A DNA stretch of 64,000 nt from Halomonas salipaludis (GTDB lineage: Bacteria > Pseudomonadota > Gammaproteobacteria > Pseudomonadales > Halomonadaceae), in assembly GCF_002286975.1 (NCBI RefSeq), contig NZ_NSKB01000003.1, positions 1-64,000 on the forward strand, written 5' to 3'. The notes beneath the pieces are model-generated. The model was not told the origin of the DNA, did no database searches, and was given only the letters and a program-made list of their open reading frames with translations. This document shows positions 39,259-47,956 of this stretch, one piece after another (positions within the stretch are counted from its first letter, which is position 1; each line of letters starts with the position of its first letter). A program made the translations under genes and the position numbers.

Positions 39259-40263
39259 TTGAACGAACTGGTGTTTTTCATCAACAACGTGGTGGTAGCC
39301 GGCAGCGTGACCGGCTCGATCTACGCCATGGGGGCGATCGGCGTGACGCTGGTGTTCAGCATCATGCGCTTCGCCCACTTCGCCCACGCCGACATGATGA
39401 CGCTGGGCGCCTTCGTGGCGCTGCTGCTGAGCCTGGCCTTCCCCGGGGCGGGCAGCGTGGTGGGCCTGCCCACCGCCATCGTCATGCTGCCCATCGCCAT
39501 GCTGGTCACCGCGCTGGTGGCAGTGGGCATTGACAAGGCGTTCTACAAGCCGCTGCGAGCCCACGGCGTCAAGCCAATCGTCATCGTCATCGGCTCGCTG
39601 GGCGTGACGCTGATGCTACAGGGCCTGCTGCGCCTGTTCGCCGGCACCAGCCCGCAGAACATGTACGTCGCCGAGCGCAAGGAGATCTACCGCCTCGAGC
39701 TGCCCTTCGAGGCGGTGACCCGCCCGATCATCGTCACCGAACCCCAGGTGACCCTATTCATCCTGGTGGTGGCCGCGGTGGTCGGGCTGCACCTGTTCCT
39801 CAGCAAGACCCGCACCGGCAAGGCGATGCGCGCTATGTCCGACAACCCCGACCTGGCCCGCGCCTCGGGCATCAACACCAACCATATCGTCTCGGTGACC
39901 TGGGTCATCGCCGGCAGCCTGGCCGCGGTGGCCGGCACCCTGCTGTCGATGGACGTGACCTTCAAGCCCGACCTGAGCTTCTTCCTGCTGCTGCCGATCT
40001 TCGCCGCGGCCATCGTCGGCGGCGTCGGCCACCCCTACGGCGCGATTGCCGGCGGCTTCGTGGTCGGCTTCGCCGAGACCCTGGCGGTGTTCAACTGGGC
40101 GGTACTGCTGCGGCCCTTCCAGGAGCGCCTGCCCGAGTGGCTGGCGCTGCCCAATAACCTGGCCTTCGTCGGCACCGAGTACAAGATCGTGGTGCCCTTC
40201 TTCATCCTGGTGGCGATCCTGGTGTGGCGCCCCACCGGCCTGTTCAAAGGGAAGGTGATCTGA
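39259..40263 (+). CDS. Branched-chain-type ABC transporter permease (LivH-like)
   Basis: 334-residue permease with about eight membrane helices. GSIYAMGAIGVTLVFSIMRF then AHADMMTLGAF is the LivH opening; the EAA-like cytoplasmic loop is RTGKAMRAMSDNPDLARASG. The start appears to be TTG 39259, placed 8 bases after AGGAG; an ATG at 39251 is out of frame. It overlaps the next permease gene by one base. Confidence 0.94.
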   Translation: MNELVFFINNVVVAGSVTGSIYAMGAIGVTLVFSIMRFAHFAHADMMTLGAFVALLLSLAFPGAGSVVGLPTAIVMLPIAMLVTALVAVGIDKAFYKPLRAHGVKPIVIVIGSLGVTLMLQGLLRLFAGTSPQNMYVAERKEIYRLELPFEAVTRPIIVTEPQVTLFILVVAAVVGLHLFLSKTRTGKAMRAMSDNPDLARASGINTNHIVSVTWVIAGSLAAVAGTLLSMDVTFKPDLSFFLLLPIFAAAIVGGVGHPYGAIAGGFVVGFAETLAVFNWAVLLRPFQERLPEWLALPNNLAFVGTEYKIVVPFFILVAILVWRPTGLFKGKVI

Positions 40264-41561
40264 TGACGACGCCCAACACAAGCGAACGCCCCGCCCGCCG
40301 CCTGCCGCTGCGCGAACTGCTGCTGTTCGGCGCCCTGCTGGTCGCCATCCTCGGCGTCTATGCGGTAATGGGCGCGGCCTACAGCACGCGCATGCTGGTC
40401 GAGGCCGCCTGCTACGCGATCATCGCCCTGGGCCTGACCATCCAGTGGGGCTATGCCGGCCAGTTCAACGCCGGGGTCATGGGTTTCGTGGCGCTGGGCG
40501 GCTTCTGCGCCATGTTCTTCGGCATCCCAGTCAACGAGGACTTCTGGGACAGCCAGCTGCCCGGCGAGCTGGGCCAGGTGCTGCTGTATATCGTCGGCGC
40601 CGTGCTGCTGGTGTGGGGCGCCACCAAGCTCGACCGCCTAGGCGTGCCCAAGCGCCTGCGCACCATCCTTGCCGTGCTGCTGGCGGTGGTGCTCTACCTG
40701 GTGGTGATCAGCCTGCTGCGCGAAGTAACCGACGAGATTCGCTCCCAGGCCGGCTTCATCGGCGGCCTGGGGCTGCCGTCGTGGATCGGCTGGATCGCCG
40801 GCGGCGCCCTGGCCGGCTTCATCGGCTACTACATCGGGCACATCTGCCTGGGGCTGCGCAGCGACTACCTGGCCATCGCCACCCTGGGCATCGCCGAGAT
40901 CATCAAGGCGTTCCTCAAGAACTCCGACTGGCTGACCCGCGGCACCGCCACCGTCTCGCCGCTGCCCTGGCCAACCCCGGGGCCCAGCGAGCTGGGCTTC
41001 GTGCTGTCCCGGGCGATCTACCTGTCGCTCACCGCGGTGGTGATCGCCGGCATCTTCTTCCTGCTGCACCGCGCCTATCACGCCCCCTGGGGGCGGATGA
41101 TCCGCGCCATCCGCGACAACGAAGTCTCCAGCGCGGCGATGGGCAAGGACATCAACAAGCGCCGCCTGGAGATCTTCGTCTTCGGCTGCATCCTGATGGG
41201 CATCGGCGGTGCCGCGCTGACCAACTTCAACAGCATCTTCGACCCCCAGGGCTACCTGCCGCTCAACCACACCTTCCTGGTGCTGGTGATGGTGATCCTC
41301 GGCGGGCCGGGCAACAACCTCGGCACCATCTTCGGCGCCGTGCTGGTCTACATCATCTGGCTGATGTCCGAGCCGCTGGCGCTGTTCCTGATGAACATCG
41401 CGGTGTATATCGGCGAGGGCTGGTTCGGCTGGGAGCCGCCGTCGAACATCTCGAGTCGCGCGCTCCAGGCGCGGGTGTTCGTCATCGGCCTGCTGATCTC
41501 GCTGGTGCTGCGCTACGCCCCGCGCGGCCTGATGCCGGAGAAGGTGCCCCACCACCAGTGA
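40263..41561 (+). CDS. Branched-chain-type ABC transporter permease (LivM-like)
   Basis: 432-residue permease. LivM hallmarks are YAIIALGLTIQWGYAGQFNA then GVMGFVALGGF, LRSDYLAIATLGIAEI, RMIRAIRDNEVSSAAMGKDI (EAA-like loop) and LGGPGNNLGTIFGAVLVY. It is longer than typical LivM because of an insertion at about 95-180 containing extra hydrophobic segments. It starts on the last base of the preceding gene's stop. No binding-protein gene follows; a fitting one is found at 51218-52435. Confidence 0.94.
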   Translation: MTTPNTSERPARRLPLRELLLFGALLVAILGVYAVMGAAYSTRMLVEAACYAIIALGLTIQWGYAGQFNAGVMGFVALGGFCAMFFGIPVNEDFWDSQLPGELGQVLLYIVGAVLLVWGATKLDRLGVPKRLRTILAVLLAVVLYLVVISLLREVTDEIRSQAGFIGGLGLPSWIGWIAGGALAGFIGYYIGHICLGLRSDYLAIATLGIAEIIKAFLKNSDWLTRGTATVSPLPWPTPGPSELGFVLSRAIYLSLTAVVIAGIFFLLHRAYHAPWGRMIRAIRDNEVSSAAMGKDINKRRLEIFVFGCILMGIGGAALTNFNSIFDPQGYLPLNHTFLVLVMVILGGPGNNLGTIFGAVLVYIIWLMSEPLALFLMNIAVYIGEGWFGWEPPSNISSRALQARVFVIGLLISLVLRYAPRGLMPEKVPHHQ

Positions 41562-41616
41562 GGGGGGCGTGATACGCCAGCGCCACGGCGACGCGCCGGG
41601 GCGCTGGCAGCAGTTC

Positions 41617-42789
41617 CTACGCCACTTGTACGGCTGCCCAAGCCTGCTCGAGATCCGCTTTTAGATCATCGACGGCCTCTAGGCCGACATGCAGGCGCAA
41701 GCACGGGCCTCGCGACGCCCAACGGGTATCCAACTGACGGGCGGCGGCGATGTTGCATGGCAAGGCAAGGCTCTCGAACCCTCCCCAGGACGAACCGATA
41801 GCGAATAGCGTCAGTCTATCCACGAGAGTGTCGACCCGCTGGGCCGGAGTGTCCGCGCTGAACTCCACCGTCAACAAGCCGTTGCCACCGGTGAAATCAC
41901 GCTGCCATAGCGCATGGCCAGGATGCTCTGGGCGCGATGGCTGATGCACACGCACCACCTGGGGCTGGCCCACCAGCCACTCGCCAAGCTCCCTGGCCTG
42001 CCGGTCATGCGTCTCCATGCGGCAGGCCAGGGTACGCACCCCGCGCAACGCCAGGTAGGCATCGTCGCCACCGATGCTCTGCCCCATGGTGATCGCCGTC
42101 TCACGTAGCCGCTGGCCGATATCACCATTCGCCGTCACACTGCCCAGCATGACATCCGAGTGCCCGACCAAGTATTTGGTCCCCGCCATCAGAGAGACCG
42201 CGGCACCATGCGCTAGAGGCTGCATGCGGATCCCACTCGCCCAGGTATTGTCTACGGCAAGTGGAATCCCCCGCTCGTTGGCGATAGCGGCCAGTGCCGG
42301 GAGATCCTGCATCTCATACACCAACGATCCCGGCACTTCGGTATAGATCAAGCGGGTATCGTCGCGCAGCGTTGCCACGAGGTGCTCGGCGCTGCCGTCG
42401 AAGTAATCGACCGCCACGCCCCAGGGCCGTAGCCACCCTTCCACGATACGGCGCACCGGCTGGTAGACGCTATCGGCAATCACTACGTGCGCCCCAGGCC
42501 CCAACAAGCTCATGAATACCAGGTTGATCGCAGCGACACCGGATGGCAGCAGCTGAGTGTGTTCGCCGTGTTCAAGGCGCGAAATGGCATCTTCCAACGC
42601 GTAGGTGGTAGGCGTACCGCGACGTCCATAGCTGAACATCCGCTCACCTTGCTCACGGCGCTGCTTGGTGTCACGCATCTCCGCCAACGACTCGAAGGTC
42701 ACCGTACTGGTCCGCACCACCGGAGGGTTGACCGGGGCGGGACGCTGCTCAGGACGAGCCACGTGAATCAGATCAGTCTCTAGTTGCAT
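41617..42789 (-). CDS. Cystathionine beta-lyase-type PLP enzyme (Cys/Met metabolism family)
   Basis: 390-residue fold-type I PLP enzyme that breaks C-S bonds in cystathionine, cystine or related thioethers. Opening LIHVARPEQRPAPVNPPVVR, YGRRGTPTTYALEDAISRLE, LPSGVAAINL, the AVDNTWASG Asp that contacts the PLP ring, and Schiff-base Lys205 in MAGTKYLVGHSD, which is the MetC-type pattern. Third gene of a minus-strand unit after a thiol dioxygenase and a rhodanese array, 22 bases after the latter. The context suggests a catabolic C-S lyase instead of methionine synthesis. Confidence 0.88.
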   Translation of the reverse strand: MQLETDLIHVARPEQRPAPVNPPVVRTSTVTFESLAEMRDTKQRREQGERMFSYGRRGTPTTYALEDAISRLEHGEHTQLLPSGVAAINLVFMSLLGPGAHVVIADSVYQPVRRIVEGWLRPWGVAVDYFDGSAEHLVATLRDDTRLIYTEVPGSLVYEMQDLPALAAIANERGIPLAVDNTWASGIRMQPLAHGAAVSLMAGTKYLVGHSDVMLGSVTANGDIGQRLRETAITMGQSIGGDDAYLALRGVRTLACRMETHDRQARELGEWLVGQPQVVRVHQPSRPEHPGHALWQRDFTGGNGLLTVEFSADTPAQRVDTLVDRLTLFAIGSSWGGFESLALPCNIAAARQLDTRWASRGPCLRLHVGLEAVDDLKADLEQAWAAVQVA

Positions 42790-42811
42790 GCTTTGCTTCC
42801 TCTCGGCACGC

Positions 42812-44389
42812 CTAAAGCGCAAAAGTGGCACGTTCCTGTTCATCCAACTGGGCCAGCAAGCCGGTCTCCCAGGCGAGATAGCGGCGGGAGGCCTCCAAGT
42901 TGCCGTCATGGCGATCATGAACGAAGAACAGGTAGTCGATACAGTCAGCATCGCTAGGGTCATTCGGGGTGCTTTCCAACTCAATGCCTTGCTGTTGCCA
43001 GGCATCGAGGTCATCCTGCAGCCAGCCGATCCGATCGAACCCCCATGCCTCGAGATCCGGCGCCAGACATGCCGCCCCCTCCGCATCACCAACCAGTACC
43101 ACCGGGTGGCTGGTATCGGCATCGTCCAGTTGATGTTCGAGCAGGGCCCGGTTGATCCAGCGCGCTCCGGGCAGGTGCCCGAGACGAAACTGCATGCCGG
43201 GACGTACGTCCAGCGTCAGCGTCAGTGGATCGAGGGCAGTGTCGAGGTTAGTGACAGCCGGAGGAGAAGGTGGCCGGGCACCACCACGCGCAGCGTTTTC
43301 GGTCCAAGGCGCCAATGCTGCCCAATGCTGCGTGCCGCCACTCAGCCAAGTGGCCTCGAAGCCCATCAGGACCAGCCAAGCCGCTATGACGGGGGCACGG
43401 CACTCATCGTCATCGACCAGTACCAGTCGAGCACCGTGAACGCCGACCCAATGATCGGTGGCCTGGATCAGCTGCCCGCCCGGGGCATGCACAGCCCCCG
43501 CAAGAGTGGCTTGCCGGTACTCTTCGGCACTACGCACGTCGAAAAGATAGGTGGTGCGCTGATCGTCCTCCAGCCAGGTCCTCAGCGTCTGTGCATCGAT
43601 CGCCTGAGCCCCACGCGCTTCGGCAAGCCGTCGCGCGGCGGCGCCGTTCGGTGAACCGGGGATGACCTCAGCGGGATAGTGGCGGTTGCTTCCATGTTCT
43701 AGCTCGAGGCCAGCCAGCCGCCACCCCTGGGTACCATTTTGCAGTGCGAAGACAGGGTTCTCGAGCCCCAACCATTGCAAGGTCTGAGCGCCGATGATGC
43801 TGCGGGTGCGCCCCGCGCAGTTGATGACCACCGGCGTCGAGGTGTCGCCATCGAGCATGGTTGGGAGTCGCTTGACCAGCTCGCCATTAGGGCAACAAAT
43901 ACTGCCGGGAATGTTCATCTTGCGGTATTCATCGAGCGGACGCCCGTCAATGACGTGGACGCACTTCCCTCGTTGCAGCCAATGAGCCAGCGTCGATGCC
44001 GCGATCGATGGGGTGTGGTAATGCTCATGTACCAGCTCACCGAACGTCTTGCTCATCACGTTGACGCCGGAAAAAACGCCATGGCCCGCCTCTTTCCAGG
44101 CCTCGACGCCCCCAGCCAACCATGACACGTCACGGTAACCAAGATCGCTCAGGCACTGCCTGGCATGGCGAGCACGTCCTTCGTCTTTCTCGTCCATGAC
44201 CACGACGCTCACCGAGCGACGCGGCACCAGTCGGCCAATGCCAGCTTCGAGCCGGCTGAGGGGCAGGTTGACGGAATGAAAGGGATGTCCCATGCCATAC
44301 TCGCCGAACTCACGAATATCGAGAAAGGCTATTTCCCGCCCCGGGGTCGCCAGGTGCTGCTTGAGTGCACAGGGCGTCATCGCACTCAT
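42812..44389 (-). CDS. Four-domain rhodanese (sulfurtransferase) protein
   Basis: 525 residues made of four rhodanese-like domains at about 1-105, 118-235, 262-365 and 380-475, then a C-terminal tail with VHDRHDGNLEASRRYLAWET. Only domain 2 has a standard active-site loop (CAGRTR, Cys191). Domain 1 has DEKDEGR, domain 3 DDDECRAP with a displaced Cys, and domain 4 GDAEGA with none, so one catalytic and three probably structural or substrate-channelling domains. The ATG at 44389 overlaps the dioxygenase stop by one base and has AGGGGG upstream. It probably handles persulfide or thiosulfate sulfur. Confidence 0.88.
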   Translation of the reverse strand: MSAMTPCALKQHLATPGREIAFLDIREFGEYGMGHPFHSVNLPLSRLEAGIGRLVPRRSVSVVVMDEKDEGRARHARQCLSDLGYRDVSWLAGGVEAWKEAGHGVFSGVNVMSKTFGELVHEHYHTPSIAASTLAHWLQRGKCVHVIDGRPLDEYRKMNIPGSICCPNGELVKRLPTMLDGDTSTPVVINCAGRTRSIIGAQTLQWLGLENPVFALQNGTQGWRLAGLELEHGSNRHYPAEVIPGSPNGAAARRLAEARGAQAIDAQTLRTWLEDDQRTTYLFDVRSAEEYRQATLAGAVHAPGGQLIQATDHWVGVHGARLVLVDDDECRAPVIAAWLVLMGFEATWLSGGTQHWAALAPWTENAARGGARPPSPPAVTNLDTALDPLTLTLDVRPGMQFRLGHLPGARWINRALLEHQLDDADTSHPVVLVGDAEGAACLAPDLEAWGFDRIGWLQDDLDAWQQQGIELESTPNDPSDADCIDYLFFVHDRHDGNLEASRRYLAWETGLLAQLDEQERATFAL

Positions 44390-44991
44390 CAACGAGCCCC
44401 CTGCTGGCGTGTCTTGACGCCGATATCCATGATCCGGCAAGTACCCGCATCCACATCGAAGGCGATACGTTCTGTCAGCGTCTCCAAGGCTCGTCCATAG
44501 AGATGCAGATGCCGAATCGGGGTCTCGCCTTCTATCATCACCGAGTGAATGTCATCGGGCATCATAGCAATACCCTGGCCGGGGCCGATAACGACCTCCC
44601 GATCCACTTCGAGCGTCGCTCTACCAGCGATCAGGCCATCGTCGAGGCGCCGGTAAAGCGTATTGCTTTCTTCGCCCTCAACGGCAGCGATACATGCCCA
44701 GGTCGTGTGGTTGTGCGGTGGAATCCGCTTACCGGGCCGCATGACATTGAGATAGAGCGCAATGGTCTGATCGTCTTGCTGGTCGATCAGATAGCGAGCC
44801 TGGCGTTCATCCTCTGCTGGTGGCGGAAAGTCCTCGGCGTTCCAGAATTCGCCACATGCCGCTAATTGCTTGAGCTCGAAGAGTATGTCGTCAAGCGCCT
44901 GGCGACTCAGTTGCTGTTGATCGAGGACGTGTCGTACGCGATCGAGAACGTCGTTCACCGCCTGCTGGCGAACCGTCTTTGCATGCACCAT
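44389..44991 (-). CDS. Cysteine dioxygenase-like thiol dioxygenase (cupin)
   Basis: 200 residues. The cupin iron site is His93 and His95 in RIPPHNHTTWACIAAVEGEE and His149 in DDIHSV, the spacing seen in cysteine and mercaptopropionate dioxygenases, which oxidise thiols to sulfinates using O2. ATG 44991 is preferred to a TTG at 45039 because GGGAT lies 8 bases upstream and the length fits the family. First gene of the operon with rhodanese and C-S lyase, divergent from a LysR gene. The thiol substrate is not determined by sequence. Confidence 0.85.
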   Translation of the reverse strand: MVHAKTVRQQAVNDVLDRVRHVLDQQQLSRQALDDILFELKQLAACGEFWNAEDFPPPAEDERQARYLIDQQDDQTIALYLNVMRPGKRIPPHNHTTWACIAAVEGEESNTLYRRLDDGLIAGRATLEVDREVVIGPGQGIAMMPDDIHSVMIEGETPIRHLHLYGRALETLTERIAFDVDAGTCRIMDIGVKTRQQGAR

Positions 44992-45093
44992 GAATTTATC
45001 CCGTAGTGATGAGAACACCTCTACAAGGTACTGCAACAAACTTTAGAAATATAATAAGCTTTAAAGAACAAAACATAAGTAGGGGTTAACCAT
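44992..45093. promoter_or_regulatory. Divergent promoter region, thiol dioxygenase operon / LysR
   Basis: AT-rich 102-bp gap. CTTTAGAAATATAATAAG followed by the palindrome CTTTAAAG (45059-45066) is a candidate LysR site with promoter elements on both strands. Confidence 0.45.
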
Positions 45094-45990
45094 ATGCGCC
45101 ATCTGGATCTATCTCTGTTGCGAACGTTCGTGGCTATCTGTGATGAAACCAGCTTTGCCAAGGCCGCCCACAAGGTACATAAATCCCAACCGGCGATCAG
45201 CCAACAAATGGGGCGTCTGGAGAGCGAGCTACAGGTGGCTCTGTTCGTCAAACGAGGACGCCAGAAGCAGCTCACTGCGGCCGGCATACGCCTCGAAGAG
45301 TATGCTCGGCGCCTGTTGGCCCTGCATGACGAACTCTGGGCTACCCTACACGACGAGGAGCTCAGCGGCCCCGTCCGAATAGGGGCCCCGGCGGATATCG
45401 CCGATACCGTGCTACCGGGGATTCTACAAAGCTTCGCGCGTGCCAACCCGCGCTTGTCGATGGCAATCCATGTGGGTCGCAGCCCAGACTTGATGGATAT
45501 GCTGTTCGCCGGTGAGCTGGATCTCACCATCTCCACCCGCGAGGCCCCGGACTTCCCACATATAGTGTTGCGCAACTCGCCAGTAGTATGGATCGCAGCC
45601 AGCGACTACCAGTTCGACAAACTCGGGCCACTACCCCTGGTGCTCGCCGACGAGCCGAGCATCTTCCGGCGTATCGCCCTGGAGGCGCTACAGGAGCATG
45701 GGCAGAGCTACAAGGAGAGCTACATCTCGCCCAACCTGGCGGGTATCAAGTCGGCGGTGCGCGCTGGGCTCGGCATCACCGCGCGCAGCATCGAGGTCGT
45801 GACACCGGAGTTCCGCGTCTTGAGCGAACGCCAGGGGTTGCCGCCGCTACCCAACGTCAACTTCTACCTTTATCTTCGCGACGACAATCCCAGCGAGGCG
45901 GCCACCAAGCTCTACCAGCTACTGGCGAGCCAGGTCGGCGGCGCTGCTTCGCCAGCGCCTAGCCCGGCACTTGGCGACGCCGCCGGATGA
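45094..45990 (+). CDS. LysR-type regulator of the thiol dioxygenase operon (inferred)
   Basis: 298 residues. HTH region LSLLRTFVAICDETSFAKAA, KSQPAISQQMGRLESELQVALF; effector domain with VRIGAPADIADTVLPGIL and LAGIKSAVRAGLGITARS. AGGGG precedes ATG 45094. It is divergent from the dioxygenase gene, the classic LysR target layout. Its 3' end overlaps the 3' end of the converging tctA gene by 32 bases, so the C-terminal residues (GGAASPAPSPALGDAAG) lie over tctA coding sequence and may be a recent extension. Confidence 0.9.
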   Translation: MRHLDLSLLRTFVAICDETSFAKAAHKVHKSQPAISQQMGRLESELQVALFVKRGRQKQLTAAGIRLEEYARRLLALHDELWATLHDEELSGPVRIGAPADIADTVLPGILQSFARANPRLSMAIHVGRSPDLMDMLFAGELDLTISTREAPDFPHIVLRNSPVVWIAASDYQFDKLGPLPLVLADEPSIFRRIALEALQEHGQSYKESYISPNLAGIKSAVRAGLGITARSIEVVTPEFRVLSERQGLPPLPNVNFYLYLRDDNPSEAATKLYQLLASQVGGAASPAPSPALGDAAG

Positions 45991-47467
45991 TAAGCTTGCC
46001 GAGTGGCCACACCATGAAAATCAAGGTGAAGAGCAGCATGGCAGCACTCAGTGGCTGAGTGACGAAGTATGCGACCGAACCGCCCGACAGCGACATGCTC
46101 TGAAAGAACGCACGCTCAATGACCGGAGCCAGCACCAGGGCCAGAATGAAGGGTGAGAGGGGTACCTGGAGCCGGTTGAACATGAAACCGATAATACCGA
46201 AAGCCACAGCGACCATGATACCGAAGACGCTATTGCCAATGGCGAAGGCGCCAGTGAAACAGAGACAAGCAATAGCGGCAGCGAGTAGTGCCCGCGGCAC
46301 CGACCGGATCATGTTGGGAATGATGCGGGCCAACAACAGCCCAAGGGGAAACATCGCAAGGTTTGCAATCAAGAAACATATGACGATGAGGTAGGCAATA
46401 TCAGGTGTATCGGTAAACAGCGAAGGGCCCGGCCGCAATCCTTGGATCAACAATGCTCCCAGGAAAAGTGCGGATGTCGAATTCCCCGGGATGCCCAGGG
46501 AGAGCAAGGGCACCATGGAGCTGGCGACGACCGAGTTGTTAGCCGCTTCCGGGGCGGCGATCCCCTCCGGCAGCCCCTGCCCACAGCGTTCGCCAAACTT
46601 GCGACGTACCCGCTCGTAAGCCATGTAGATGGCAACTAACATTCCTGCCCCGGGGAGAACGCCCACCAGGTTGCCGAGTGCGGAGGCATTCAACCAGGTC
46701 GGCAGCAACCTACGCACCATACTCCATGGAAGCAGCATGTCGGCGAAGCGCACCGGCACTTCGTCAGCGCCCTTGTCGCGCGCATTGGAACGCTCGCTCG
46801 ACAACATCTCGAACACCACACTCAATCCGAAAAGGCCGATGAGAATAGGCGTGAGGGGCAGTCCCTCGTACAACCAGAAATTTCCGGACGTGAAGCGCGG
46901 ATAGCCCGACTCGGGGCTCATGCCGATCATGGCCACCAGCAATCCCAACAGACAGGCAAGTGCGCTCTTCATGGCATTCCCGGCGCCCATCCCAACGACG
47001 GTCGACAGCCCCAGGATGCACAGCGCAAAGTACTCTGCTGGCCCAAAGCGTAGCGCGTACTGCGCGAGAATCGGCGCAAAGAAAATCAACACCAACGCTG
47101 ACAGCGTACCGGCAAACGTCGAACTGTATGTCGCAATCCCCAAGGCCTGACCCGCTCGCCCCTGCCGTGTCATGGCATGGCCGTCAACAGCAGTTAGCAC
47201 GGAGGAGGCCGTGCCGGGGATCTTCAACAGAATGGCGGGGAAGGCGCCGCCAAAACACGCCGAACAATAGACGCCAACCAATAATGGAAACGCGATATTA
47301 GAAGGCAGCGCGAAGGTAATTGGCACTAACACGGCCAGCGTGATGGTGTCATTAAGGCCTGGGATGGAGCCGACCACCAGGCCCAGCGAAACACCGGCCA
47401 AGAGACTCAAGAGTGGCCACAAGGAAAAGGCATGCGCTCCAGCAGCCAGCAGAGCCGAGTAATCCAT
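45959..47467 (-). CDS. tctA: Tripartite tricarboxylate transporter large membrane subunit (TctA)
   Basis: 502-residue inner-membrane protein with about 12 helices. Family blocks are GSIPGLNDTITLAVLVPITF, PLLVGVYCSACFGGAFPAIL, KIPGTASSVLTAVDGHAM, GVLPGAGMLVAIYMAYERVR and PLLSLGIPGNSTSALFLGALL. It works with TctB and the periplasmic TctC in sodium-coupled uptake of carboxylates. AGAGGA precedes ATG 47467. It is the last gene of tctC-tctB-tctA and overlaps the converging LysR. Confidence 0.95.
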   Translation of the reverse strand: MDYSALLAAGAHAFSLWPLLSLLAGVSLGLVVGSIPGLNDTITLAVLVPITFALPSNIAFPLLVGVYCSACFGGAFPAILLKIPGTASSVLTAVDGHAMTRQGRAGQALGIATYSSTFAGTLSALVLIFFAPILAQYALRFGPAEYFALCILGLSTVVGMGAGNAMKSALACLLGLLVAMIGMSPESGYPRFTSGNFWLYEGLPLTPILIGLFGLSVVFEMLSSERSNARDKGADEVPVRFADMLLPWSMVRRLLPTWLNASALGNLVGVLPGAGMLVAIYMAYERVRRKFGERCGQGLPEGIAAPEAANNSVVASSMVPLLSLGIPGNSTSALFLGALLIQGLRPGPSLFTDTPDIAYLIVICFLIANLAMFPLGLLLARIIPNMIRSVPRALLAAAIACLCFTGAFAIGNSVFGIMVAVAFGIIGFMFNRLQVPLSPFILALVLAPVIERAFFQSMSLSGGSVAYFVTQPLSAAMLLFTLIFMVWPLGKLIIRRRRQVPG

Positions 47468-47500
47468 GATGCGTTCCTCTCGGAGAGCTAGAGTGGGACG

Positions 47501-47956
47501 TTATGCGCTGAAGAGTGCGAAAACAGGACCGGGCAACGGCACGCCGAGCAGCCCCCCGAATATGGCCCCCACCAGGATGACAAACAGCAAGGCAGTTGCG
47601 ACTAACCGCAGCCCCGGTGGATACCCCGATAGCACGGCACACCCCACGAACAGCACAAACAGCGCGACATCCGCACCCAGCGAGGCAAACAGCCATAACA
47701 CCGCAACGAAAACGGCCATCCCCCAGAGCAAGCCGCCAATGCGTACATTGCGCATGTCAGCGCGCTTTCCAGGAAACAGCCATAGGCCGATTCCACAGCC
47801 CATCAGCAGCCATCCAAGGATCATCGGCAAGGCTCCTGCCGACGTGGGGTAGCCCTTGGCGATCATCAATACGCCCGCACCCAAGGCCAGACACACCAGC
47901 GACAGTCCCCTGTCCAGCCAGTGGCCGGACAGGGCAAAGAGGCGTCGCTGGGTCAT
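47501..47956 (-). CDS. tctB: Tripartite tricarboxylate transporter small membrane subunit (TctB)
   Basis: 151 residues with four hydrophobic segments (about 15-32, 40-56, 72-100, 108-140), the usual TctB topology. SAGALPMILGWLLMGCGIGL is the family GxxxFP-like opening. Sequence conservation in TctB is low, so the call rests on size, topology and its place between tctC and tctA. It starts inside the tctC stop (ATGA overlap). Confidence 0.85.
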   Translation of the reverse strand: MTQRRLFALSGHWLDRGLSLVCLALGAGVLMIAKGYPTSAGALPMILGWLLMGCGIGLWLFPGKRADMRNVRIGGLLWGMAVFVAVLWLFASLGADVALFVLFVGCAVLSGYPPGLRLVATALLFVILVGAIFGGLLGVPLPGPVFALFSA

